Of a DNA stretch of 64,000 nucleotides, positions 56,461 through 64,000 are shown piece by piece. The DNA comes from Proteus vulgaris (GTDB lineage: Bacteria > Pseudomonadota > Gammaproteobacteria > Enterobacterales > Enterobacteriaceae). The notes under the pieces were generated by a model that did not search any database, had not been told where the DNA came from, and was given only the letters and a program-made list of their open reading frames with translations. The position numbers and the translations under genes are program-made. Each line of letters begins with the position of its first letter. Within the stretch, counting starts at the first letter, position 1. The stretch spans positions 2,480,001 to 2,544,000 of the forward strand of contig NZ_CP090064.1 in assembly GCF_023100685.1 (NCBI RefSeq). Reading direction: 5' to 3'.

Positions 56461-57018
56461 TTGCCCATACCTGATAAACATTTTCTCGTCATTACTGCAT
56501 TAGGCGCTGACCGCCCAGGTATTGTTGATACCATTACACAATTAGTCAGCCAATGTGGATGTAATATCGAGGACAGCCGACTTGCGATGTTTGGTCAAGA
56601 GTTTACGTTTATCATGCTACTCTCAGGTGGCTGGAACGCTATCGCACAGTTAGAAGCGTTGTTGCCGATTAAAAGTGCGGAACTTGATTTATTGACCGTC
56701 ATGAAAAGAACTAAAAATGGGGCTCCCATTACCTATCCTTCTACCATTGCAGCGAAGGTTGATATTGAAGATGCACCCGGTATTGTAGAACGCTTTACTA
56801 ATTTGTTTAGCCAGCATAATTTTAATCTTGCTGAATTAATTTCTAAAACCCACCTGTCAGAAGATGGCACTCCTGCCCGTTTAGAGATACAAATCACGGC
56901 GCATAATCCATTAGATGATCACGGTCTTGTTATTAATGAGAAATTCAATCAGTTATGTACAGAGCTAAATGCTCAAGGCACAATAAGTATCGTAAATAGT
57001 CTGATGATGAAACAGTAA
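56461..57018 (+). CDS. gcvR: Glycine cleavage system transcriptional repressor GcvR (TTG start)
   Basis: Two tandem ACT domains (HFLVITALGADRPGIVDTIT; AKVDIEDAPGIVERFTNLFS) that bind glycine; in E. coli GcvR binds GcvA to block gcv activation. No ATG exists near the family start. TTG at 56461 with AAAAGGA nine bases upstream gives MPIPDKHFLVITALG, which lines up with the E. coli N-terminus, and 185 residues. The frame is open upstream to 56413 but without a ribosome binding site. It is divergent from dapA and precedes bcp, as in E. coli. Confidence 0.93.
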   Translation: MPIPDKHFLVITALGADRPGIVDTITQLVSQCGCNIEDSRLAMFGQEFTFIMLLSGGWNAIAQLEALLPIKSAELDLLTVMKRTKNGAPITYPSTIAAKVDIEDAPGIVERFTNLFSQHNFNLAELISKTHLSEDGTPARLEIQITAHNPLDDHGLVINEKFNQLCTELNAQGTISIVNSLMMKQ

Positions 57019-57036
57019 AAAATGGAGAATGACCAA

Positions 57037-57507
57037 ATGAACCCATTAAAAGCCGGTGAAAAGGCGCCTCAATTCAGTCTGCCCGACCAAGATGGAGAAA
57101 CAATTAATTTATCTGATTTCGCTGGCCAACGTGTGCTCGTTTACTTTTACCCTAAAGCAATGACACCGGGTTGTACAACTCAAGCTTGTGGCTTACGTGA
57201 TGAAATGGATGCATTAAAGAAAGCCAAAGTTGAAGTGCTAGGTATCAGCACAGATAAATCAGAAAAACTTTTCCGTTTCGCTGAAAAAGAGATGTTAAAT
57301 TTCACGTTGCTTTCAGATGAAGATCATAAAGTTGCAGAAGAATTTGGTATTTGGGGAGAAAAGCAATTTATGGGAAAAACTTACGATGGTATTCATCGTA
57401 CTTCTTTCTTAATTGATAAAAACGGCGTTATTGAACATGTTTTTGATAGCTTTAAAACAACTAATCACCATCAAATCGTTCTCGAATATCTCGCTCAGCA
57501 TCCATAA
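57037..57507 (+). CDS. bcp: Thioredoxin-dependent thiol peroxidase Bcp
   Basis: Atypical 2-Cys peroxiredoxin. MNPLKAGEKAPQFSLPDQDG at the start and the peroxidatic Cys in MTPGCTTQACGLRD, with the resolving-type Cys five residues on. The 156 residues match E. coli Bcp. Start at 57037, nine bases after GGAG; an ATG at 57022 lies inside that ribosome binding site region and is not used. It follows gcvR by 18 bases. Confidence 0.97.
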   Translation: MNPLKAGEKAPQFSLPDQDGETINLSDFAGQRVLVYFYPKAMTPGCTTQACGLRDEMDALKKAKVEVLGISTDKSEKLFRFAEKEMLNFTLLSDEDHKVAEEFGIWGEKQFMGKTYDGIHRTSFLIDKNGVIEHVFDSFKTTNHHQIVLEYLAQHP

Positions 57508-57529
57508 TAAATGGTTAAAATGATAAGAT

Positions 57530-57557
57530 AACAGACAGTTTACACTGTCTGTTTTTT
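57530..57557 (+). terminator. Terminator of gcvR-bcp
   Basis: Stem AACAGACAGT/ACTGTCTGTT with a short loop and T6 on the plus strand, 23 bases past the bcp stop. Confidence 0.85.
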
Positions 57558-57590
57558 ATTTGTTTTTTGTTAATACATTCAAGGCGATAC

Positions 57591-58667
57591 TTAGCTTTTC
57601 TTTATATGTTGCTCATTCGCAATTTCATCGGGTAATGCATGCAATACTGCTTTTATCAATGTTGCTAATGGTATAGCAAAGAAAACGCCCCAAAATCCCC
57701 ACATTCCACCGAATATAATCACTGACAATATAATGACTAAAGGGTGCATATTGACGGCTTCAGAATACAAAATTGGCACTAATAAATTGCTATCTAATCC
57801 TTGAACAACAAGATAAGCGATGAATAACGCCCAAAAATCAGATCCTAATCCCCATTGAGAAAGCGCAATAACAATCACAGGGATCGTCGCTAAAACAGCA
57901 CCAACATAAGGCACTAAAACAGAGACACCGACAATAACAGCAAGCAGTACGGAATAACGTAGATCGAAGAAGGCAAAAACAAAATAAGTAAAAATGCCAA
58001 CAATAACCATTTCTGTCACTTTGCCGCGAATATAGTTGGTTATTTGCTGATTAACTTCAATCCAAACTTGCGCTGCCAGTATTCTATTTTTTGGTAAAAC
58101 ACGACGCACAGCATTAAGCATTTGTTGCTTATCTTTAAGCAAAAAGAACGTCATTAAAGGAACAAGAATAAGATAAATAGAAAGTGTGATAACACCGATT
58201 AATGAAGCTAAAGACACCTTTAAGACAGATTCCGCAACTGTTGAGAACTTACTACGTAAGTTTTCTGCCATCATATCAACAATACCCGCATCCATTAATG
58301 CAGGGAAACGATCAGGCAATTCATGTGCAAATGCATTGAACTTATTGATCATATTTGGGATATCTGAAATTAGAGTCATCCCTTGTTGCCAAACCGTTGG
58401 TGCTAAAATCAAAATAACGATGGCACTAATACCGATAAAAAGTGTCAGAATTATCGATACGGCCCAAATTCGGGCACATCCTAATTTCTCAAGTAAATGA
58501 GTTGGCCACTCTAAAAGATAGGCAAGTACAATTGCCACTAACAAAGGAGCGAGTATGCCACTGAAGAAGTACAGAATTGAAAAGCCTGCAATTAAGATAA
58601 CCACAAGGGCGATAACTTGTGGATCAGCAAATCGGCGTTTGTACCATTGAACAAGCAAGTCCAGCAT
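57591..58667 (-). CDS. perM: AI-2E-family transporter/permease PerM
   Basis: A 358-residue polytopic protein with about eight membrane helices. The AI-2 exporter family pattern is visible (LAPLLVAIVLAYLLEWP, LLVIILSVIIFGGMWGFWGVFFAIPLATLIKAVLHA at the end, by position). The biological substrate of PerM is not established. It is divergent from bepA with about 150 bases between, and next to bcp, as in E. coli. Confidence 0.93.
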   Translation of the reverse strand: MLDLLVQWYKRRFADPQVIALVVILIAGFSILYFFSGILAPLLVAIVLAYLLEWPTHLLEKLGCARIWAVSIILTLFIGISAIVILILAPTVWQQGMTLISDIPNMINKFNAFAHELPDRFPALMDAGIVDMMAENLRSKFSTVAESVLKVSLASLIGVITLSIYLILVPLMTFFLLKDKQQMLNAVRRVLPKNRILAAQVWIEVNQQITNYIRGKVTEMVIVGIFTYFVFAFFDLRYSVLLAVIVGVSVLVPYVGAVLATIPVIVIALSQWGLGSDFWALFIAYLVVQGLDSNLLVPILYSEAVNMHPLVIILSVIIFGGMWGFWGVFFAIPLATLIKAVLHALPDEIANEQHIKKS

Positions 58668-58821
58668 GAAAATAAAGATCCTTTATAATAATCAGAACAA
58701 TAGAGCTATATGTATTCATTCATATAAGCAATAATCTTTTGACAGATTTTACGTTAGGTTTTGCTATCATACATCATTAATTATTAATTTTTCGTTAAGA
58801 TAGCCATCAGGATACAGTTGT

Positions 58822-60294
58822 ATGAAACTCAGACTTAAAAAACCATTAGTCGCGCTTCTTGTTTCTGCGCTGCTATCAACATCAGTAGTACCAGCACATG
58901 CTGCGATTGATATTGAAGATTCTTTACCTGATATGGGAACCACTGCAGGTTCAACGCTAAGTATTAATCAAGAAATCGCTATGGGTGAGTACTATACTCG
59001 CCAACTGCGAAATAGTGCACCATTAGTTTTTGACCCCTTACTTTCTAACTACATTAATAATTTAGGGCAGAAACTCGTTTCTAATGCCAACTCAGTAAAA
59101 ACCCCTTTTCACTTTTATTTAGTTAATAACCCCAATATTAACGCCTTTGCTTATTTTGGGGGAAACATTGTTTTACATTCCGCACTCTTTCGCTATAGCC
59201 GAACTGAAAGTGAATTAGCCTCTGTTATGGCTCACGAAATCACGCATGTTACTCAACGTCATTTAGCACGAATGCTAGAAGATCAGGCAAAAACAACCCC
59301 TCTTGCACTTGCTGGCGTATTAGGTTCTATTTTGATATTTATGGCCAATCCCAACGCTGGGCTTGCAACCTTTACGGGGAGTATGGCGGGGATGCAGCAG
59401 AATATGATCACGTTTACACAAATGAACGAGCAAGAGGCAGATCGTATTGGAATTCAAACACTCTATCGAGCTGGATTTGATCCCAAAGGGATGCCTGATT
59501 TTATGCAAATTCTTGCAGACCAAGTTCGCTATAGTTCTAAACCGCCTGAAATGTTATTAACGCACCCCTTACCGGATAGCCGATTATCCGATGCAAGAAG
59601 CCGAGCTAGCCAATATCCTGCGCGCCAACTTCCTCAGTCAGCAGATTTTCTGTTTGCTAAAATGCGTGTATTAACCATGCTAAATAAAAATCCCACCGCG
59701 GATAATGCATTTCAAACAACGCTTGATCAGTTTAAGCAAGGTACTACGCTTGAAAAATTAGCGGCTAACTATGCACAAATACTCATTTACTCTCGTGATC
59801 GTAAATTTGATGACGCAAGAAAATTACTCACTCCAATGTTAGAAAAAGAGCCTAATAATATTTGGCTTATTGATGCAATGACAGATATCGATTTAGAACA
59901 AAATCGGGCAAGTGATGCTGTCGCAAGATTGCAATTGGCATTAAAGCAGAACCCTAATAACAACGTTATTATTGCTAACTTGGCTAATTCTTATATACAT
60001 AATAAACAATATAACGAAGCTAATCGTCTGCTTTATCGTTATACCTTTGATAATCCAAATGATCCTATTGGCTGGCAATTAATGGCAGAAAACTCAGCTA
60101 AACAAGGTGATAGAGCTCATGAATTAGCGGCTTATGCGGAAGATTTAGCACTCCGAGGTGACTTTGAAACAGCGATCCGTTATTTAGGTGATGCAAGCAG
60201 ACAAGTTAAACTGGGCAGTAACGACCAAGCACGCTTTGATGCACGTATTGACCAGTTAAGAAAAATACAGCAAAGAGACAGTCAATTTAAATAA
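58822..60294 (+). CDS. bepA: Periplasmic chaperone/metalloprotease BepA
   Basis: M48-family zinc protease that helps LptD and BAM assembly or degrades stalled outer-membrane proteins. Signal peptide (KPLVALLVSALLSTSVVPAHA), zinc motif MAHEITHVTQRHLAR near residue 135, third ligand in NEQEADRIG and a C-terminal TPR domain (residues about 300-480) with WLIDAMTDIDLEQNRASDA. The 490 residues are full length. Followed eight bases later by the ArsC-family gene. Confidence 0.96.
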   Translation: MKLRLKKPLVALLVSALLSTSVVPAHAAIDIEDSLPDMGTTAGSTLSINQEIAMGEYYTRQLRNSAPLVFDPLLSNYINNLGQKLVSNANSVKTPFHFYLVNNPNINAFAYFGGNIVLHSALFRYSRTESELASVMAHEITHVTQRHLARMLEDQAKTTPLALAGVLGSILIFMANPNAGLATFTGSMAGMQQNMITFTQMNEQEADRIGIQTLYRAGFDPKGMPDFMQILADQVRYSSKPPEMLLTHPLPDSRLSDARSRASQYPARQLPQSADFLFAKMRVLTMLNKNPTADNAFQTTLDQFKQGTTLEKLAANYAQILIYSRDRKFDDARKLLTPMLEKEPNNIWLIDAMTDIDLEQNRASDAVARLQLALKQNPNNNVIIANLANSYIHNKQYNEANRLLYRYTFDNPNDPIGWQLMAENSAKQGDRAHELAAYAEDLALRGDFETAIRYLGDASRQVKLGSNDQARFDARIDQLRKIQQRDSQFK

Positions 60295-60302
60295 GGGACA
60301 AC

Positions 60303-60659
60303 ATGACCAAGAAAGTGACGATTTATCATAATCCACGCTGTTCAAAAAGCCGTGAAACCTTACATTTATTAGAAGAAATGCAAGTAACCCCTGAGATTAA
60401 TCTCTACTTAGACACAGCGCCTTCAGTAACAGAAATTAAAACACTTCTTAAAGCGCTAGGGTTTGATGATGCAAGAAAATTAATGCGTACAAAAGAAGAG
60501 ATCTATAAAACACTCAAACTTGCTGACGAAACATCGCAAGATGCATTAATTCAAGCAATGCATGAAAATCCTAAACTTATTGAGCGCCCTATTGTGATTG
60601 TTGGGAATAAAGCCCGTTTAGGTCGCCCACCAGAGCAAGTGAAAGAGTTATTTAGCTAA
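60303..60659 (+). CDS. yfgD: ArsC-family reductase YfgD
   Basis: A 118-residue arsenate-reductase-like protein: VTIYHNPRCSKSRETLHLLE with the active-site Cys, then LMRTKEEIYK and ERPIVIVGNKARLGRPPE with the Arg residues that bind oxyanion in ArsC. It may reduce arsenate with glutaredoxin, but chromosomal YfgD is not proven to do so. In an operon with bepA as in E. coli. Confidence 0.93.
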   Translation: MTKKVTIYHNPRCSKSRETLHLLEEMQVTPEINLYLDTAPSVTEIKTLLKALGFDDARKLMRTKEEIYKTLKLADETSQDALIQAMHENPKLIERPIVIVGNKARLGRPPEQVKELFS

Positions 60660-61367
60660 GAGCTAGAATTTATAGCTAAGTTCCGAAAATTAAAGCCTAT
60701 ACTTTGCGATGTGTGAAATAGGCTTTATTTTTTGTTTTATCATTAATCCGCAACCGTTTACTCTCTTTTCCCCATTTAGGCATAAATTACCAAATGTTAT
60801 TAAATTGTAATCACAGCAATTAATAAAGTGTTCTTTATTTCCTCAACAGAAAAAAATCAATCTCTTTTTGCCTTCAAAAAAATTCATCTCAGTTTCATAT
60901 TTTTTATGGCTAATAAATCGTCATTTTTTGGAAAGTCTATCAAGATCACACTATCCCACTATAGGTCACCTTAAAAAGAAAAAAATAATCATGTGTTTCA
61001 TTTATATTGTGACTCAAGTCTCTTTACACAAATGCGTTCCTACATATCATGGGCATCAGAAAATATGATAGCAGAGTTGATAAACACTAAATTCTCGCCA
61101 CTCTATTTTTCCATTATCATCCAAGAAAGAAATTAACAAAAAAAATACATTTTAAATAATACTGCAATACAGCAATAAACTTTCAATTTGTTATTTACTC
61201 TATCTCTTCTTTAGTTGTTAATTTTTAATTTGATGACAATTAATCGGTGTGAAATGAAGTTATAGATGTATATGAAATAAACAACGTTATAGCCAACATT
61301 ATGGGCAATTAAAACTAACCAATCATCATTATGGTGTCGGGTGATTGCTAGGCTAATAGGAAAACAG
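60660..61367. other. Long leader region upstream of nupG-like gene
   Basis: About 700 AT-rich bases with no supported gene. Three strong CRP half-sites occur: TGTGATTACAAT on the minus strand at 60804-60815 (same 12 bases as in the CRP-like site at 13347), TGTGA at 60946-60950 on the minus strand, and TGTGA at 61008-61012. The second halves are poor. In E. coli nupG is controlled by CRP with CytR, so a similar promoter here is plausible. Confidence 0.45.
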
Positions 61368-62618
61368 ATGAATATCGTACTTAGATTAAAACTTGTCTCA
61401 TTCCTCCAGTTCTTTATATGGGGATCTTGGCTAGTAACATTTGCCTCGTACCTCTTTGGAGAACTGCATTTTAAAGGTAGTGATGTTGGGCTTATTTTCA
61501 GTGCTCTTGGGCTTGCCTCACTTATCGCACCTGTCATTATGGGATTTATTGCAGATAAAATAAACAACCGCAAATTAGTATTTATTACCCTGCATATTTT
61601 TTCCGCATTAGCATTAGTGTTAATGTCGCAAATGACGACTGTTACTACATTATTTTTTGCTACCCTGCTGCATTTATTATTCTTTATGCCAAGTATTTCA
61701 ATGGCAAACAGCATCATCTTTGAACTGTTAGAGCAAAAACATTTAGAACCTAACAACTACTTTCCAAAGATCCGTGTTTACGGCACAGTCGGTTTTATCG
61801 CGGCCATGTGGGTTATTAGCTTCTTAGGTTTAGGTAATAGCTATCATCAACTCTTTGTGGCTGCGATTGCGTCTATTATTCTCGCTGTTTTTGCCATGTT
61901 CTTACCTGCAACAAAAACTGTTGATAAAAATGAAGCTAAAACAGAAGAAGTGGCATTTAGTCTTTCTAATATTTTGCAAGTTTTCAAAAAGAAAAACGTG
62001 GTTGTTTTCTTATTCTTCGCAACACTGTTAGGATCTGTTCTGCAAATTACGAATACTTTTGGTGTACCATTCCTGCAAGATATTGCAGCATTACCAAACG
62101 CTGATGATTCATTCTTTGCACGTTATCCTTCTGTATTCTTATCTATTTCGCAAATTTCAGAAGTTGTCTTTATTTTATTCCTACCTCTGTTACTAAAACG
62201 TGTAAGAATCGAAACTATTGTTTTATTTAGTATGATTGCTTGGATTTTACGTTTCGGTTTCTTTGCTTACGGCGACTACACATCATTGGGACAAATCGTC
62301 TTATTATTATCAATGATTGTGTATGGCTGTGCTTTCGACTTCTTTAATATTTCAGGTTCACTGTTCTTAGAAAAAGAGATCCCATTACAATATCGTTCCA
62401 CTGCACAAGGTATGTTTATGACCTTAGTGAACGGTTTTGGTACTTATTTAGGTGCAATGTTAAGTGGCTGGGTCATTGACTTATATACCACAAATGGTGC
62501 TGTTGACTGGAAATCATTCTGGTTAATTTTCACAGGCTACACAGTTGCAATTACTGCACTTTATCTGATTTTCTTACTGGTACCTCAGAAGAAAACTAAA
62601 GTAGTAGAAGCACACTAA
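61368..62618 (+). CDS. nupG: Nucleoside permease, NupG/XapB family (MFS)
   Basis: Proton-linked nucleoside importer with 12 membrane helices. Very similar to E. coli NupG: SFLQFFIWGSWLVT, RVYGTVGFIAAMWV, SISQISEVVFIL and LLSMIVYGCAFDFFNISGS. Start at the ATG at 61368 with TAGGAAAA upstream, giving 416 residues; a GTG nine codons up is unlikely. XapB and YegT are paralogues in other species, so the orthology is by likeness only. Monocistronic with its own terminator. It replaces the uracil genes upp-uraA that flank hda in E. coli. Confidence 0.88.
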   Translation: MNIVLRLKLVSFLQFFIWGSWLVTFASYLFGELHFKGSDVGLIFSALGLASLIAPVIMGFIADKINNRKLVFITLHIFSALALVLMSQMTTVTTLFFATLLHLLFFMPSISMANSIIFELLEQKHLEPNNYFPKIRVYGTVGFIAAMWVISFLGLGNSYHQLFVAAIASIILAVFAMFLPATKTVDKNEAKTEEVAFSLSNILQVFKKKNVVVFLFFATLLGSVLQITNTFGVPFLQDIAALPNADDSFFARYPSVFLSISQISEVVFILFLPLLLKRVRIETIVLFSMIAWILRFGFFAYGDYTSLGQIVLLLSMIVYGCAFDFFNISGSLFLEKEIPLQYRSTAQGMFMTLVNGFGTYLGAMLSGWVIDLYTTNGAVDWKSFWLIFTGYTVAITALYLIFLLVPQKKTKVVEAH

Positions 62619-62654
62619 TTATTTAACCCTCCTCCTTTATTGTTTGTATTTCTC

Positions 62655-62690
62655 ACCGCTTGCCTTTTATAAAGACAAGCGGTTTTTTTA
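62655..62690 (+). terminator. Terminator of the nupG-like gene
   Basis: Stem ACCGCTTG/CAAGCGGT with extra inner pairs, followed by T7 on the plus strand, about 40 bases past the stop. Confidence 0.88.
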
Positions 62691-62825
62691 TAGTTTTTAA
62701 TACAAAAAAACACCATTAAAAATAACGAAAAATCATTACCTTTAATTGGTTTAATTTAAACAATAGAGGAAAATTTGTGTTATTCACCTCACCTAATTCG
62801 ATGAGGGATAGTATTGAGGTAAAAG

Positions 62826-63527
62826 CTATAGTTTAAGAATATCTTTCACGAAGGGAATAGTGAGTTTACGTTGAGCTACAATAGAAGCGTGATCAAGTTC
62901 ATCAAGCATTTCAAAGAGTGTCCGCATTTTTCTATCAAGACGTTTTAACACAAAGCGACCTACATCTTCAGGTAATTCGAAACCACGAAGCTTTGCCCTT
63001 AATTGTAATGCTTGAATTTTTTCTTCATCACTTAATGGCTGCAAACGGTAAATTTGCCCCCAATCAAGACGAGATGCTAAATCAGGAAGTTGTAATTCAA
63101 TTTGGCGAGGTGGTCTATCCCCGGTAATTAATAAACAAGTTCGACCATGCTCTAAAACTCGATTATAAAGATTAAATAAGGCGAGTTCCCACTCTTCATC
63201 ACCTGCAATACATTGGACATTATCAATACAAACTAATGATAAATGCTCCATGCCCTCAAGGACATCGGGAACAAAATAGGCTCGTTTATCAAGCGGAACA
63301 TACCCAACAGCATCACCATTTAATGAAAGTTCAGCACATGCAGCATGTAATAGATGGCTCTTTCCACCTCCGTCACGGGACCAGAAATAGATATAACTGC
63401 CATGAGATTGATGAATGGCGGTTCGAATTGCCGCGACTAATGACGCGTTTTCCCCTGCATAAAAGCTATCGAATGTCTCGTCATCGGGCAGAGATAGTGG
63501 TAATGATAGCTGTGACGGCGTATTCAG
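62826..63527 (-). CDS. hda: DnaA regulatory inactivator Hda (CTG start)
   Basis: AAA+ protein that, with the DNA-loaded sliding clamp, promotes hydrolysis of DnaA-bound ATP to stop re-initiation. The clamp-binding motif QLSLPL is near the N-terminus, then Walker [13 protein letters not shown], Walker B LVCIDNVQ, sensor 1 LLITGDRP, the arginine finger region LASRLDWG and FVKDILKL at the end. The 233-residue form with start CTG at 63527 (CTG AAT ACG CCG) exactly matches the E. coli protein, which also uses a CTG start; GAGGTG lies just upstream. A GTG two codons earlier or the ATG at 63572 are alternatives. Confidence 0.92.
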   Translation of the reverse strand: MNTPSQLSLPLSLPDDETFDSFYAGENASLVAAIRTAIHQSHGSYIYFWSRDGGGKSHLLHAACAELSLNGDAVGYVPLDKRAYFVPDVLEGMEHLSLVCIDNVQCIAGDEEWELALFNLYNRVLEHGRTCLLITGDRPPRQIELQLPDLASRLDWGQIYRLQPLSDEEKIQALQLRAKLRGFELPEDVGRFVLKRLDRKMRTLFEMLDELDHASIVAQRKLTIPFVKDILKL

Positions 63528-63781
63528 AAGCACCTCACCTGAATAGTTTAATAAACGTGGTGATTCTAACACAAATTCTCACAAGGTCAGAACCAATATT
63601 AAAAAAGCACATGACACTGATTAAGATAACAGCAAGATTTTCGTGATAGCCTATTTTATGAACACTCATGCTTCAAGTTTCCCTAACATTGACCTTGTTT
63701 ATTTACAGGAGTTGCCAAGCTATACTTCAAATTATTTAGCGTAAAACCCAAAAAGTATTCTTTGTCTAATTAATGTTTTTA

Positions 63782-64000
63782 TTATCTGAATTTTAATTTC
63801 GCGACATCATTACCTGAAGGCTGCTGATAAATATCAAGCTTAAAATATTTAGCTGATGCATTTATATACTCAAAAATCTCAGATTGCGTTTCTTCATATT
63901 CTACCCATGTTGTCGCTCTGGTAAAACAGTATAACTCTACGGGTAATCCCATGGGTGTTGGTGGCATTGTTCTTATCACTAAATACATATCAGGCCTAAC
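63782..64000 (-). CDS. C-terminal end of MscS-family mechanosensitive channel (start outside window)
   Basis: The frame is open through the window edge and stops at 63782. The 72 visible residues, VRPDMYLVIRTMPPTPMGLP followed by VELYCFTRATTWVEYEETQS and a terminal helix, look like the C-terminal alpha/beta domain of MscS-type channels, most like the YbdG/MscM type. The stretch between its stop and hda is on the same strand direction as hda but separated by 250 bases. Identification rests on a short fragment. Confidence 0.7.
   Translation of the reverse strand, partial: VRPDMYLVIRTMPPTPMGLPVELYCFTRATTWVEYEETQSEIFEYINASAKYFKLDIYQQPSGNDVAKLKFR

Noticed and set aside
61211..61756. Minus-strand open frame of 181 codons
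   Set aside because: It lies antisense to the 5' part of the nupG-like gene and has no ribosome binding site or family resemblance.

Overview
The window reads as chromosome of a low-GC gammaproteobacterium of the order Enterobacterales, most likely Proteus or a close relative. Most housekeeping proteins align by eye over full length with their E. coli counterparts (UvrC, GuaA, GuaB, MaeB, DapA, PurC, Bcp, Hda). Gene order on the right half, yffB-dapE-ypfN-tmcA-ypfJ-purC-bamC-dapA-gcvR-bcp-perM-bepA-yfgD-hda, matches the E. coli 56-minute region. Intergenic DNA is very AT-rich. The genus call is inference; no database was searched.

Layout. 1-4200: the end of an unidentified gene, then a minus-strand block uvrY-uvrC-pgsA-tRNA-Gly-tRNA-Cys-tRNA-Leu, as in E. 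coli but with three identical tRNA-Leu copies. 4200-28300 is an accessory stretch. It holds a GFA-family protein, a large DUF2339 membrane protein and a class II fructose bisphosphatase. It then has a four-gene carbohydrate-type operon (DeoR-HTH/ribokinase fusion, amidotransferase-like protein, DMT permease, phosphotriesterase-like hydrolase). Next come an RNA ligase/HD-Pnk pair, a papain-like hydrolase with a lipoprotein, an S24-type repressor, and a molybdate/tungstate ABC operon with a ModE-like operator. The stretch ends with a SorC regulator, cutA, two RlaP-like nucleotidyltransferases, an Imm35/YrhB-like protein and a double-HTH regulator. 28300-33000: guaBA and divergent xseA with a PurR box. 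33000-39500: chaN, a TonB-family gene, a signal-peptide-bearing oligopeptidase B and a TonB-dependent receptor, with a Fur-like box upstream of chaN. 39500-44000: maeB, narP-like regulator, secreted protein. 44000-64000: the conserved yffB-to-hda block, with several insertions (M15 peptidase, ybaN, yeaL, YafY-like regulator, GST, PAP2, nupG-like transporter) and the end of an MscS-type channel.

Most interesting: (i) two separate RNA-repair-type gene pairs within 12 kb, a ligase with an HD-Pnk end-healing enzyme and a tandem pair of RlaP-type nucleotidyltransferases; (ii) a UvrY whose receiver domain has lost every phosphotransfer residue while its DNA-binding domain is well kept; (iii) the phosphotriesterase/ribokinase-fusion operon, which looks like an uncharacterised phosphosugar or lactone route; (iv) an exported oligopeptidase B inside an iron-uptake cluster. 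Several starts were revised from ribosome binding sites and family alignment, including a CTG start for hda, TTG for gcvR and GTG for the ModB-like permease.
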